Assembly: GCA_024280455.1 (NCBI GenBank)
Contig: JAJRQC010000164.1
Span: forward strand, 1 to 49,313
DNA from: Deltaproteobacteria bacterium
Lineage (GTDB): Bacteria > Desulfobacterota > Desulfobulbia > Desulfobulbales > Desulfobulbaceae
Direction of reading: 5' to 3'
DNA length: 49,313 nucleotides
Program-made: the position numbers and the translations under genes
Part shown: positions 1-8,376 of the stretch, one piece after another
How the letters are laid out: the number at the start of each line of letters is the position of its first letter
Position numbering within the stretch: the first letter of the stretch is position 1
The notes under the pieces: generated by a model
Database searches by the model: none
What the model was told of the DNA's origin: nothing
What the model saw: only the letters and a program-made list of their open reading frames with translations

Positions 1-199
1 TACTGTGTCAACTCCTGACGATAACATTTGTATTCTCCTATCGTTGTGTTTATACTGGAGAACATAAAGGCACGGCCTGCGCTTAACGTCAGAAATTCAC
101 CCTCACTTTCTGATGAAGAATTATAGTCTATGACAGGTAGGTCTTGAAAAAGACGAGTTATATAGTCAGACTCTTAAACGGATTGAGAGTCGCTTCGGG

Positions 200-1084
200 G
201 TGGAATCTTCGGTGCTGCTTGCCATTTGGGCGATGGAATCCAACTACGGCGCAATCTTTGAGAACCCGGAGCGCCTCCACTCAGTTATTGGTGCGTTAGC
301 GACTCTTGCTTATGGTGACAAGAAGAGAGAAAAATTTGCTGAGACTCAACTGATCGCAGCCTTAAAAATTCTCCAGAGAGGTGATGTTTCTTTTTCTCGG
401 ATGAACGGCTCCTGGGCCGGAGCCATGGGGCACACCCAATTCATCCCCACAAGTTACCTTGCCTACGGTGTTGACCTGGATGGAGATGGTCGACGTGATA
501 TATGGGATTCGATACCGGATGCCTTGGCTACCGCTGCAAATCTCTTGAGTGAAAATGGGTGGCAGACAGGAAAAACCTGGGGTTATGAGGTCAGAGGACC
601 AAGAGGGGAAGAAAACTTTAAGAACCAGACCAAGACCCTTGCCCAGTGGCAAAAACTCGGTTTCAGCCGCCCCTCTGGAAAGGAATTCCCGCGCCCAGGT
701 GACAAGGCGGCCCTGAAAATTTTTGCAGGTAAAAACGGTCCTCTTTTTTTGATGCTGAGAAACTTTTTTGTCCTCAAACGTTACAACAACTCAGATTTTT
801 ACGCTCTGTCCGTAGGGCTTATGGGGGATCGTCTGACCGGTTCTCAAGGCCTGTTCCAGGCTTGGCCAAGACCAGCAGGTTCGCTCACCATAGAAGAAAA
901 ATTCGAATTGCAGACCCACCTGAAACAACTCGAGCTCTATGACGGTGGGATCGACGGCGATCTAGGCAAAGGAAGCAGGGAAGCCATTAAAACTTTCCAG
1001 AGACAACTCCAAAAGAAACCAAATGGAGTACCTACCCTTGATATACTCAATACTCTCAGACGCCATGTTCGAGAAATCGAATAA
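200..1084 (+). CDS. Lytic murein transglycosylase (MltB/SLT_2 type), N-terminally truncated
   Basis: The product resembles the C-terminal two thirds of membrane-bound lytic murein transglycosylase B, which cleaves the MurNAc-GlcNAc bond of peptidoglycan in the periplasm. The catalytic Glu lies in AMESNYG (E13 from the GTG used here). Next comes the SLT_2 fold with GAMGHTQFIPTSY, then a C-terminal peptidoglycan-binding domain (about residues 232-290, YDGGIDGDLGKGSREAIKTFQ). The frame is open only from 134, after an in-frame TGA at 131. The 22 codons before the GTG still read like family sequence (TLKRIESRFG), so homology continues upstream of any start codon. No ATG, signal peptide or good ribosome site is present, and none of the three upstream frames looks like the missing part. 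It is probably a 5'-truncated pseudogene, although an intact C-terminal domain and long open frame suggest recent loss. Confidence 0.75.
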   Translation: MESSVLLAIWAMESNYGAIFENPERLHSVIGALATLAYGDKKREKFAETQLIAALKILQRGDVSFSRMNGSWAGAMGHTQFIPTSYLAYGVDLDGDGRRDIWDSIPDALATAANLLSENGWQTGKTWGYEVRGPRGEENFKNQTKTLAQWQKLGFSRPSGKEFPRPGDKAALKIFAGKNGPLFLMLRNFFVLKRYNNSDFYALSVGLMGDRLTGSQGLFQAWPRPAGSLTIEEKFELQTHLKQLELYDGGIDGDLGKGSREAIKTFQRQLQKKPNGVPTLDILNTLRRHVREIE

Positions 1085-1115
1085 AAAATCTGAATTTTTT
1101 TCAGAAGAGGTCAGA

Positions 1116-2228
1116 ATGAAAACCGTATTTGAAGAAACCACTGTAAAGGGAATGAAGTTGAAAAATCGTCTGGTGCGCTCTGCTACCTGGGAAGGAATGT
1201 GTGATCATAATGGCTGCCCGACCGATACATTGACAGACTTTTATTGCCAGCTGGCACTTGGAGGAATAGGGCTGATAATAACTGGCTATACCTTTGTCCG
1301 TCCTGATGGAAAGCAGCTGCCTGGAAAAATGGGTATTCATACTGATAATTTTGCCGATGAATTCAAAAAAATGACAGGTTCCGTACATGACGCGGGCGGC
1401 ACAATTGCTGTACAGCTTGTTCACGCCGGCGGGCAGACTGATTCCAGCAACGCCGGTCGGCAACCTCTCGCTCCTTCAGCTATTCAGGTTGACCAGTTTC
1501 CGGAGATGCCTGCTGAATTGACAACAAATGAAATCAGCGACATTGTCAATGCATTCGGTGAGGGAGCCAGAAGAGCAAGGGAATGGGGATTTGATGCCGT
1601 ACAGCTCCATGGTGCCCATGGCTACCTGATCAACCAGTTTCTCTCACCTCTGACGAATCGACGCACAGATGGGTATGGCGGCAGCATTGAAAATCGTAGC
1701 CGCTTTGTCATTGAGGTTTACAATAAAGTTAGGGATGCCGTTGGTAGCGACTACCCTGTACTCATCAAGCTCAACGCCTCTGATCATCTGGAGGGAGGGC
1801 TTTCTGTGCAAGATGCAACGTATGTAGCTCAACAACTGTCTGAGCTTGGCATTGATGCCATTGAGGTTTCTGCTGGCACACCTGCATCAGGAGATAAATC
1901 GCCAGCTCGGGCAAAAATAAATAAACCGGAGAAGGAAGCCTATCATCTCAGGCTGGCACTAGAAATAAAAAAAGCTGTATCCTGTCCGGTCATGGTTGTT
2001 GGCGGTATCCGCTCTTACGAAGTTGCAGAGAAAGCAGTGTCAGAAGGAGAGCTGGACTACATCTCCATGGCCAGACCTTTGATCCGTGAACCAGCCCTTC
2101 CGCACAGATGGCAAAAAGGAGACAGAAGTCCTGCAAAATGTATTTCCTGCAACGGATGCTTTATGCGGGGCATTAAGGAGGGAGGAATATATTGTGTTGC
2201 TGAGAAGAAAGAGAAAAGGAAGGAGTAA
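1116..2228 (+). CDS. NADH:flavin oxidoreductase, old yellow enzyme family
   Basis: This is an FMN-dependent TIM-barrel ene-reductase of about 370 residues. Family landmarks are the N-terminal LKNRLVRSATWEGM, the substrate-binding HGAHGYL (about residues 165-171), NRRTDGYGG just after it, VLIKLNASD, and the phosphate-binding VVGGIRS late in the barrel. The C-terminus has a cysteine-rich tail (CISCNGCF), as in OYE-like proteins related to the 2,4-dienoyl-CoA reductase N-domain, but no Fe-S/NAD extension follows. ATG 1116 is chosen because AGAAGAGG lies just upstream and homology begins there; the frame is open further upstream. It starts 31 bases after the truncated transglycosylase. The physiological substrate cannot be told from sequence. 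Confidence 0.9.
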   Translation: MKTVFEETTVKGMKLKNRLVRSATWEGMCDHNGCPTDTLTDFYCQLALGGIGLIITGYTFVRPDGKQLPGKMGIHTDNFADEFKKMTGSVHDAGGTIAVQLVHAGGQTDSSNAGRQPLAPSAIQVDQFPEMPAELTTNEISDIVNAFGEGARRAREWGFDAVQLHGAHGYLINQFLSPLTNRRTDGYGGSIENRSRFVIEVYNKVRDAVGSDYPVLIKLNASDHLEGGLSVQDATYVAQQLSELGIDAIEVSAGTPASGDKSPARAKINKPEKEAYHLRLALEIKKAVSCPVMVVGGIRSYEVAEKAVSEGELDYISMARPLIREPALPHRWQKGDRSPAKCISCNGCFMRGIKEGGIYCVAEKKEKRKE

Positions 2229-2250
2229 TTGGCAGGCAGGCTAGACAAAT

Positions 2251-2270
2251 CCCCTGCCGTCTATCAGGGG
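2251..2270 (+). terminator. Possible weak hairpin after the OYE gene
   Basis: CCCCTG and CAGGGG form a 6-bp stem with an 8-base loop 22 bases after the OYE stop codon. No T-run follows, so termination here is only a suggestion. Confidence 0.3.
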
Positions 2271-2391
2271 AAAGGCTGTTGCCGTACACCGTCGATCCAG
2301 ATTCAACATATCTCATGACCGGCTCCGGTAGTGTTCTTGCAAATTCAAACACCTAACTTGAGGAGAAGCTCCCCCAAACTAAAGTATAAAA

Positions 2392-2442
2392 TGACGGCTT
2401 TTTTGACGGCTTTTAATGGTTCATAACGGCGTTGACGGCTTT
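2392..2442 (+). repeat. Three direct TGACGGCTTT repeats beside a tRNA fragment
   Basis: TGACGGCTTT occurs at 2392-2401, 2404-2413 and 2433-2442. Spaced short direct repeats immediately before a tRNA-derived core are typical of the arm sites bound by phage-type tyrosine integrases. The functional reading is inferred from position; no integrase gene is in the window. Confidence 0.6.
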
Positions 2443-2475
2443 AAAAAATACGCAAAAACAGGCAGAATACGCATT

Positions 2476-2528
2476 AGCCCGGCCTTCGAAGCCGGGAGTC
2501 GCAGGTTCGAATCCTGCCGGGCGCACCA
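2476..2528 (+). other. 3' fragment of a tRNA-Arg gene; probable attachment-site scar
   Basis: The anticodon arm is CCGGC-CTTCGAA-GCCGG (2479-2495, anticodon TCG, Arg). It is followed by a 5-base variable loop, a perfect T arm (GCAGG-TTCGAAT-CCTGC, 2501-2517), the 3' acceptor strand CGGGCGC (2518-2524), the discriminator A and an encoded CCA. The matching 5' acceptor strand (GCGCCCG) and D arm are absent from the preceding 60 bases, so this is not a functional tRNA. Such 3' fragments arise when an element integrates into a tRNA gene. In this orientation the element lies to the left (below 2476) and older chromosome to the right. Confidence 0.75.
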
Positions 2529-2857
2529 GTCACCAGCCAATAAAATCAAATAATTCCAATTTCTTTTATTGGATCGTTTCGCCTGCTACTATCGATTTTC
2601 CCCTGATATACCGCAGGAGACAACCCACATCGGAGGCCAGTGCCGCTAACGCGCAAAAAAATACTCTCCCAGCCCCTCTCCTTGTTTCTCATAGAAAATT
2701 CTTGCTTCATATAAATCTTCCAAGGCTGTGGAAAAAAGAGAGCCTAAAAAAATAATGGCAAAAAGGGAAAAGAGGAGAGAATGGGTGGGTAAAAAAACCG
2801 GGCCGTTAACCTTGCAGGTCACCGATCAGGTGGGTCAATTTATCATCGCTGGATGGG
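2529..2857. other. Non-coding gap between the tRNA fragment and the ABC-F remnant
   Basis: No credible gene is seen. CCAATAAAA (2537-2545) and TTTTATTGG (2564-2572) form a 9-bp inverted repeat just after the tRNA fragment, perhaps the old tRNA terminator. The rest is A-rich or T-rich sequence with frequent stops. Confidence 0.5.
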
Positions 2858-3680
2858 TCAACTCTGGACCGGCGGTAACATTACCATGACATGATCCACC
2901 AGGGAACGCAGAAAATGGCGGTCATGGCTGACCAGGATAACAGTGCCGGTGATTTTGTTGAGCGCCTCCAGCAGAATATCGCGAGACTGCATGTCCAGGT
3001 GATTGGTGGGCTCGTCTAGAATCAGAAACTCGAGTGGCCGGGCCAGAAGAGTGGCCAGCACAACCCTGCTTTTTTCTCCTCCCGAGAGCTGGAAAATGCG
3101 TTTGTCCGCATCATCATCCTGAAAGAGAAACGCTCCGCACAGATTGCGGATTGTGCCGATATTGGTCTGGGGCATGGCTTCTTGAACCGTTTCGAAGACT
3201 GTTCTGTTGCCATCCAGGACGTCCATGGAGTGCTGGCTGAAATAACCGACATGTACGTTAGCCCCCAGGTTATACTCCCGCTGGTCGGTTCGGTCATGCC
3301 GGACAGAACTTTTAAGAATGTTGATTTACCTGCTCCGTTCCCCCCGACTACTGCTATTTTTTCCTGGCAGTTTCCATCTCCTGGATTTCCTGAGCCAGGA
3401 CCATGACCTTGGCAACGGCGGACATGGTTTCCTCAAGGGCTGAAAGGCCGGACATCTCACCAACCTCCTGTGAGAAGTAACCGATAACTGTTTTTTTTGA
3501 ACAGGAAATGTCACCCCGGTCTGCCTCCTCTTCGCCGGTGATCAGACGGAATATGGTACTCTTGCCGGCACCGTTTGGGCCGACCAGACCGGTACGCACA
3601 CCAGGAAGAACCTGAAGGCTGGCCTTGGTGAAGAGGATTTGGCTGTCATGTTGCTTGCTTATATTAGCCAGATGAATCAT
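2858..3680 (-). pseudogene. ABC-F family ATPase remnant (Uup/EttA-like)
   Basis: Two pieces of one ABC-F ATPase (ribosome-associated translation factor family, normally 530-650 residues with two ATP-binding domains) are fused here. The N-terminal piece starts at ATG 3680 (MIHLANISKQ) and has a Walker A GPNGAGKST, but ends in a stop after METARKK. A second Walker A (AVVGGNGAGKST) follows at once in another frame. The rest of domain 1 and the interdomain linker are therefore missing. A further shift near the C-run 3262-3266 separates it from the C-terminal piece, which keeps the signature LSGGEKSR, Walker B FLILDEP and the H-loop SHDRHF. The C-terminus then ends early in unrelated residues. At least one internal deletion, two frame changes and a 3' truncation make this a clear pseudogene. 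Confidence 0.85.
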
Positions 3681-3813
3681 GATGGGCTCGTAAAAAGGCA
3701 AAAATTATATTTGCACTGTACGGAAATACAAGAAGTTATAACCTTCACGCCGTCGGTGGCGAGGCTTTTCGAAGTCTTCGCTATCATACGACACCGACAA
3801 TCATGATGGGCTC
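3675..3813. repeat. 15-bp direct repeat around the ABC-F start
   Basis: AATCATGATGGGCTC occurs at 3675-3689, covering the ABC-F start codon, and again at 3799-3813. The 109 bases between them contain the short inverted repeat GTCGGTG/CACCGAC. This could be a target duplication flanking a small decayed insertion, or a local duplication. Confidence 0.5.
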
Positions 3814-3920
3814 ATTTGTCTGCACGACATCGCCAAATTTATGGTGGAACGATAACTGTCAACCAGGGTAGAGCTGAATGTTGGAATTGGACAGCCAAAT
3901 AGATTTAAGAGGCAAAAAGT

Positions 3921-4403
3921 ATGGGAAATCCGTTTCAGGACCAGCTTCTCAAGACTGGTCTGGTCAACAAGAAACAGGCAAAGAAGGTCAATCACGAAAA
4001 ATACCTCCAACGTAAGAAAAAAAAGAAAGACACCCCATCAGAGATCAGCACCAGGGCCCGGGAAGAGCAGGCAGCCCTGACAAAAAGGAATCGGGAACTT
4101 AACCAGCAGCGTAATGAAGAAAAACGACAACGTGAGCAAAGGGCTCAGGTAAAACAGCTTGTTGAGAAAAACAGACTGGAAAGAGATGATCGTGGCGAGC
4201 CATATTATTTTACTGAGCAGAACAAGATCAACAGAATCTTCATCTCAGAGGAGATGACGGATCAACTCAGTCGTGGACAGCTAGCCATTGTCAAGTTTGG
4301 CGACAGCTACGAGGTGGTGCCGGCCAAGGTGGCGCGTCAGATAGCCGACCGCGATACGAAAGCTCTGATCACCTTCCATGAAAAGTCGAGCTCGATTGAA
4401 TAA
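3921..4403 (+). CDS. DUF2058 domain protein (YaiL-like)
   Basis: This is a small basic protein of 160 residues. The N-terminus, MGNPFQDQLLKTGLV, and the Lys-rich segment after it are hallmarks of the DUF2058/YaiL family, sometimes annotated as nucleoprotein or polynucleotide-associated. Residues about 40-105 are highly charged and likely form a coiled coil. Residues about 110-155 form the conserved C-terminal part (EPYYFTEQNKINRIFIS). AGAGG lies about 10 bases before the ATG. It stands alone on the plus strand between the ABC-F remnant and the met operon. Its molecular role is not established, and a nucleic-acid role is only suggested by charge and family naming. Confidence 0.85.
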   Translation: MGNPFQDQLLKTGLVNKKQAKKVNHEKYLQRKKKKKDTPSEISTRAREEQAALTKRNRELNQQRNEEKRQREQRAQVKQLVEKNRLERDDRGEPYYFTEQNKINRIFISEEMTDQLSRGQLAIVKFGDSYEVVPAKVARQIADRDTKALITFHEKSSSIE

Positions 4404-4591
4404 AACTTCTGATTTCATGATGTTGTCGTACTCAAATCAGACACAGCCGGTATGGCGCTGGCATTGACCTGTAAAGTAGAAAAAATTCCACAGGCCATGC
4501 ATACAGAAAACAAAGTCTGGTTAAAATCCCCTGGATGGAAACAGATTTATTCGTACGTGGTCCACACGAAAACTATTCGGATTGTATTGCA

Positions 4592-5245
4592 TTAATCAAA
4601 CTGCGACTTGAAAGCCACAAACTCAAGCTGCAGGGCCTGTACTTCCTGGCGCAGATTATCTATCTGTTCCTGAAGTTCTTCTATGCGGTCATCTTTCTTG
4701 CGAACGATTACAGTGGCAGCCTCAGGCTGGGCAATGGTTTCAGTCATCGTTTCCTGCGGTTCTCCACTCAAGAGATGGGCGTAGCGGGATTCTTTGCGCC
4801 CCGGTTGCCGAGGCAGCTTGCTGAGCAGGCCGCCCATGCTTTCAAGGCTGGATATGGTTTCCTGCACCTCATCAAGATTCTGGAAAGCATACAGCCGTTC
4901 GCTACGGTTACGGATTTCGCCAATAGTCTGAGGCCCACGGACCAGAAGAATACAGATGACAGCCTCTTCGCGGGTAATAAGGTTGAATTTTTGTGAAAAA
5001 ATCTGTTCGTATTTCGGAACTCGGCTGACGTTGCTCTGCCTGGCCAGTTCCTGTTCCCGGAGACCGTTTAATGCCTCAACAACAGTTTCTTCGTCATAGG
5101 AGACAACCGGATTGCGGTTGGATTTCTGGTTGCAGGCGTTGGTTAAAGCATTGAGCGAAAGGGGATAATAGGCAGGTGTTGCCATTTCCTTCTCCATTAA
5201 ACAACCAAGCACCCGAACTTCGTTGTCCGTGAGTAAAATATTCAT
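4592..5245 (-). CDS. YceH family protein (DUF480/UPF0502)
   Basis: The 217-residue product matches the YceH family throughout: LTDNEVRVLGCLMEKEMATPAYYPLSL-type N-terminus, CNQKSNRNPVV, and YEQIF. The family folds as tandem winged-helix domains and is presumed regulatory or DNA-binding, but its function is unknown. The last about 35 residues (from VRKKDDRIEELQ) form a coiled coil that may mediate dimerisation. Its start overlaps the metW stop by 4 bases, so it is the last gene of the metY-metX-metW-yceH transcript. The operon context hints at a link with methionine or sulfur metabolism, which is only an inference. Confidence 0.88.
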   Translation of the reverse strand: MNILLTDNEVRVLGCLMEKEMATPAYYPLSLNALTNACNQKSNRNPVVSYDEETVVEALNGLREQELARQSNVSRVPKYEQIFSQKFNLITREEAVICILLVRGPQTIGEIRNRSERLYAFQNLDEVQETISSLESMGGLLSKLPRQPGRKESRYAHLLSGEPQETMTETIAQPEAATVIVRKKDDRIEELQEQIDNLRQEVQALQLEFVAFKSQFD

Positions 5246-5955
5246 GATTCTTTTTCACCTGTATGCTGTGCTTTGAACGAACCCCGGGAAACCCCCAGAA
5301 CCTCTTTCCCGGCACCACTTCGATTACCGCCGCCATCCTCCAGCAAAAATATCCCATAGGTGGCCCGCCAGTCGGGCAGAAAATGAATGATCCTGCCGAA
5401 GCGTTCGTTCTTTCTGCTGTTGAGCGCGGCCTCTTTCACAACTGTCGCATTGATCGTCCGAATAAATTTCTTGAAATCTTTAATGGTGATAACCCGGATG
5501 TTGGGTGTGTTGTACCATTCATAGGGCAGGTGGTCGTTCTTGGGTGCGACTCCGGTACACAACAGCTGCATGCGAACCCGCCAGTGGCTGAAATTAGGGA
5601 AACTGACGATTATTTTTGTACCGATCTCAAGCAGACGCAGGATCAGCTTATCCGGTTCATAGACCTGCTGCAGGGTCTGACTGAGCACACAGTAATCAAA
5701 ATAGTGGTGCGGATACGAGAGCGCATCTTCATTAAAATTCTCGTGCAAGACCGTCAGTCCCCGGCCAATACAGAAGGCTGCCTTTTCCTCGTCCGCCTCG
5801 ATCCCCACCCCATGCACCTGTTTTTCCTGCTGCAGGGCATACAAGAGATCACCATGACCGCAGCCCAGATCCAGAACCCGGCTCCCCGGTTCAATCCAGG
5901 ATGAGATCACCTGCAGGTCAAAGCGCATGCCCCTGGTGCCGTTTTCCTCACTCAT
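5242..5955 (-). CDS. metW: Methionine biosynthesis protein MetW
   Basis: MetW is a SAM-methyltransferase-fold protein found beside MetX. It is thought to assist or regulate homoserine acylation. The class I methyltransferase motif VLDLGCGHGDLL sits at residues 27-38, and SQTLQQVYEPD and FPNFSHWRVR, typical MetW landmarks, follow. At 237 residues it is slightly longer than the usual about 200 because of a C-terminal extension (from about residue 205) of low similarity. It overlaps metX by 8 bases and yceH by 4, so the three are probably translationally coupled. Confidence 0.93.
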   Translation of the reverse strand: MSEENGTRGMRFDLQVISSWIEPGSRVLDLGCGHGDLLYALQQEKQVHGVGIEADEEKAAFCIGRGLTVLHENFNEDALSYPHHYFDYCVLSQTLQQVYEPDKLILRLLEIGTKIIVSFPNFSHWRVRMQLLCTGVAPKNDHLPYEWYNTPNIRVITIKDFKKFIRTINATVVKEAALNSRKNERFGRIIHFLPDWRATYGIFLLEDGGGNRSGAGKEVLGVSRGSFKAQHTGEKES

Positions 5956-7072
5956 CGTTTTCCACCCCGTTTAAAAAACCACTGATCAGGTTGATCAGCC
6001 GCTCATCGGGCAACAAAAAGGCGTCATGGCCGCAATCTGCATGAATCTCACAAAAACTGACATCACAGCCGTTTCGTTTAAGTGCCTGCACCAGTTCGCG
6101 CGACTGATAGGTCGGATAGAGCCAGTCCGAGGTAAAGGAGATCACCAGAAATTTAGTTACAGTTCCGGCCAGCAGGTTAATGGCCCGGTCACCCTCTTTG
6201 TTTAAATCAAAATAGTCGGAGGCCTTGGTAATATAGAGCAGGGAGTTGGCATCAAAACGGCGGACAAACTTTGTTCCCTGGTAGTTGAGGTAGCTCTCGA
6301 CCTGAAAATCCGACTCAAAACGAAAGGACAGATCGTCACGTTCCTGCAGGCGGCGCCCGAACTTCCGGTGCATGGCCTCATCGGAAAGATAGGTGATGTG
6401 GCCGATCATCCGGGCTACGGCAAGACCAAGCTCCGGCGGATCATCTTCCGGATACTTTCCCTGCCGCCATTTGGGATCGGTCATGATGGCCTGACGGGCG
6501 ACCTCGTTAAAGGCTATACAGAGGGCCGAGTGACGCATGGTTGTGGCCAGGGGAATGGCGGCCCGGACCATTTCCGGATATCTGATACACCACTGCAGAA
6601 CCTGCATGCCGCCGACCGAGCCGCCGACAACCGCGTACAGTTTGCTGATGCCGAGAAAATCGATCAGTTTTTTCTGGGCCTTGACCATGTCTCCGATGGT
6701 GACCACCGGAAAATCCAGACCGTAGGGTTTCCCGGTCTCCGGATTTATCGAGGACGGGCCGGTGGAACCGCTGCAGGAGCCAAGAATATTTACACAGAGC
6801 ACAAAATACTTGTCTGTATCAATCCCTTTACCGGGCCCGACCATGGCCTCCCACCAGCCCGGTCCGTTGGCCTGCAGATCCGCGTCTTCATGGGACGCCA
6901 CATGGGAATCACCTGAAAAGGCATGCAGAATGAGAATGACATTGGATTTTTTTTTATTGAGCCGGCCCCAGGTCTCATAGGCCAGGGTCACCGGCCCGAA
7001 ACTGCGGCCGCAATCAAGCTCCAGCGGTTCGCCGTTATCAGCAAAGGTAAAATACTGCCGTGGATCACTCAT
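5948..7072 (-). CDS. metX: Homoserine O-acetyltransferase MetX
   Basis: MetX transfers an acetyl group from acetyl-CoA to homoserine, activating it for direct sulfhydrylation. The 374-residue alpha/beta hydrolase has the nucleophile Ser152 in GGSVGGMQ, the acid in SDWLYP and the catalytic His in CGHDAF near the C-terminus. The acyl-site region NILGSCSGSTGPSS is present. Some MetX-like enzymes use succinyl-CoA, and the donor was not resolved here; adjacent MetY favours acetyl. The ATG lies 26 bases after metY, and the 3' end overlaps metW. Confidence 0.96.
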   Translation of the reverse strand: MSDPRQYFTFADNGEPLELDCGRSFGPVTLAYETWGRLNKKKSNVILILHAFSGDSHVASHEDADLQANGPGWWEAMVGPGKGIDTDKYFVLCVNILGSCSGSTGPSSINPETGKPYGLDFPVVTIGDMVKAQKKLIDFLGISKLYAVVGGSVGGMQVLQWCIRYPEMVRAAIPLATTMRHSALCIAFNEVARQAIMTDPKWRQGKYPEDDPPELGLAVARMIGHITYLSDEAMHRKFGRRLQERDDLSFRFESDFQVESYLNYQGTKFVRRFDANSLLYITKASDYFDLNKEGDRAINLLAGTVTKFLVISFTSDWLYPTYQSRELVQALKRNGCDVSFCEIHADCGHDAFLLPDERLINLISGFLNGVENDE

Positions 7073-7098
7073 GATTCACTCTCCCCAAAACGCCTGCT

Positions 7099-8376
7099 CT
7101 ACGCTGATTGCAAAGCCTGATCCAGATCGGCCAGGATATCGTCAATATACTCAATCCCTATGGAGAGCCGAACCATGGATTCGGATAATCCGGAGTCCGC
7201 AAGCTGTTTTGTATTCATCTGGGAATGGGTGGTGGAGGCCGGATGGATGGCCAGGGATTTGGCATCGCCGACATTAGCCAGATGGGAGAACACTTTAAGC
7301 GCTTCGATAAACTGCTGCCCGGCCGCACGACCGCCCTTAACGCCAAAGGCCACCATACCACCGAACCCGTTATGCAAATATTTTTTTGCCGTCGAATGTT
7401 CCTCGGTCAGGCCCGGGTAGGCAACCCATTCCACTGCATCATGGCCGGTAAGAAATTTCGCCACTGCCATTGCATTTTCACAATGCCGCTCCATGCGCAG
7501 GGCAAGGGTTTCCAGGCCCTGGAGGAAAAACCAGCAGTTATCAGGCGTTATACAGGCACCCAGATTTCGCAGCGGCACCAGGCGCATTCTGAGAGCAAAG
7601 GCGACCGGATTGAGATCCCCGAGATCATGGGCGTAGCGCAGGCCATGGTAACTGGGGTCCGGTTCGTTGTACAGGCTGAATTTCGGATCGGTCCAGTCGA
7701 ACCTGCCACTGTCGACAACAATCCCGCCCAGGGCGACTCCATGTCCGCCCATCCATTTGGTCAGCGAATGAACAACGATGTCCGCCCCGTGGTCAAGCGG
7801 TTTGAACAGACAGGGCGGGGTAAAGGTGGAGTCCACCACCAGGGGCAGATGATGTTTTTTGGCAATGGCGCTGACAGCCTCGATATCGGTCATCTCAAGG
7901 CCCGGGTTGCCGATGGTCTCGCAGTACAATACCCGGGTCCGATCGGTTATCGCCTTTTCAAAATTAGCGGGATCACGGGGATCGACCAGGTGGACCTTGA
8001 TCCCGAGCTGGGGCAGGATGTTGTCGAACTGGGTGTAGGTGCCGCCGTAAAGATTGTTGGCCGCCACCACCTCGTCACCATGAGCACAGATATTGATTAT
8101 GGCATAAAAAATGGCCGAGGTACCCGAGGCCAGCGCCAGGGAGGCAGCACCGCCTTCCAGGGCTGCCACCCTTTGCTCGAGAACATCCTGAGTCGGATTC
8201 ATCAGGCGGGTATAGATGTTGCCGAGCTCCTTTAGGCTGAACAGGTTGGCGGCATGCTCCGTACTTTTAAACAGGTAGGAACTGGTTCGATACACAGGTA
8301 CCGCGCGGGAAAGTGTTTGCTCATCTACGGTATGGCCTGCATGTAGGGCTAAAGTCTCAAAATGTAGATCGGACAT
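7099..8376 (-). CDS. metY: O-acetylhomoserine sulfhydrylase MetY
   Basis: This PLP enzyme of the Cys/Met metabolism family (about 425 residues) converts O-acetylhomoserine and sulfide to homocysteine, a direct route well suited to a sulfide producer. Landmarks are FETLALHAGH at the N-terminus, ASGTSAIFYAI, the PLP lysine in VHSLTKWMGGHG, and the C-terminal SIGIEYIDDILADL. ATG 8376 is preferred because AAGGAG lies 11 bases upstream; a start 11 codons further up would lack this. It is the first gene of the metY-metX-metW-yceH operon, with its promoter expected in 8377-8620. Confidence 0.96.
   Translation of the reverse strand: MSDLHFETLALHAGHTVDEQTLSRAVPVYRTSSYLFKSTEHAANLFSLKELGNIYTRLMNPTQDVLEQRVAALEGGAASLALASGTSAIFYAIINICAHGDEVVAANNLYGGTYTQFDNILPQLGIKVHLVDPRDPANFEKAITDRTRVLYCETIGNPGLEMTDIEAVSAIAKKHHLPLVVDSTFTPPCLFKPLDHGADIVVHSLTKWMGGHGVALGGIVVDSGRFDWTDPKFSLYNEPDPSYHGLRYAHDLGDLNPVAFALRMRLVPLRNLGACITPDNCWFFLQGLETLALRMERHCENAMAVAKFLTGHDAVEWVAYPGLTEEHSTAKKYLHNGFGGMVAFGVKGGRAAGQQFIEALKVFSHLANVGDAKSLAIHPASTTHSQMNTKQLADSGLSESMVRLSIGIEYIDDILADLDQALQSA

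Noticed and set aside
2432-2755. Open frame of 107 codons across the tRNA-Arg fragment
   Set aside because: It contains the peptide produced by translating a T arm (PGVAGSNPAGR), which is a classic artefact of tRNA sequence, and it has no ribosome site.
7225-8235. Long plus-strand open frame of 336 codons
   Set aside because: It lies entirely antisense to metY, which has full family similarity and catalytic motifs; high-GC coding strands often give such shadows.
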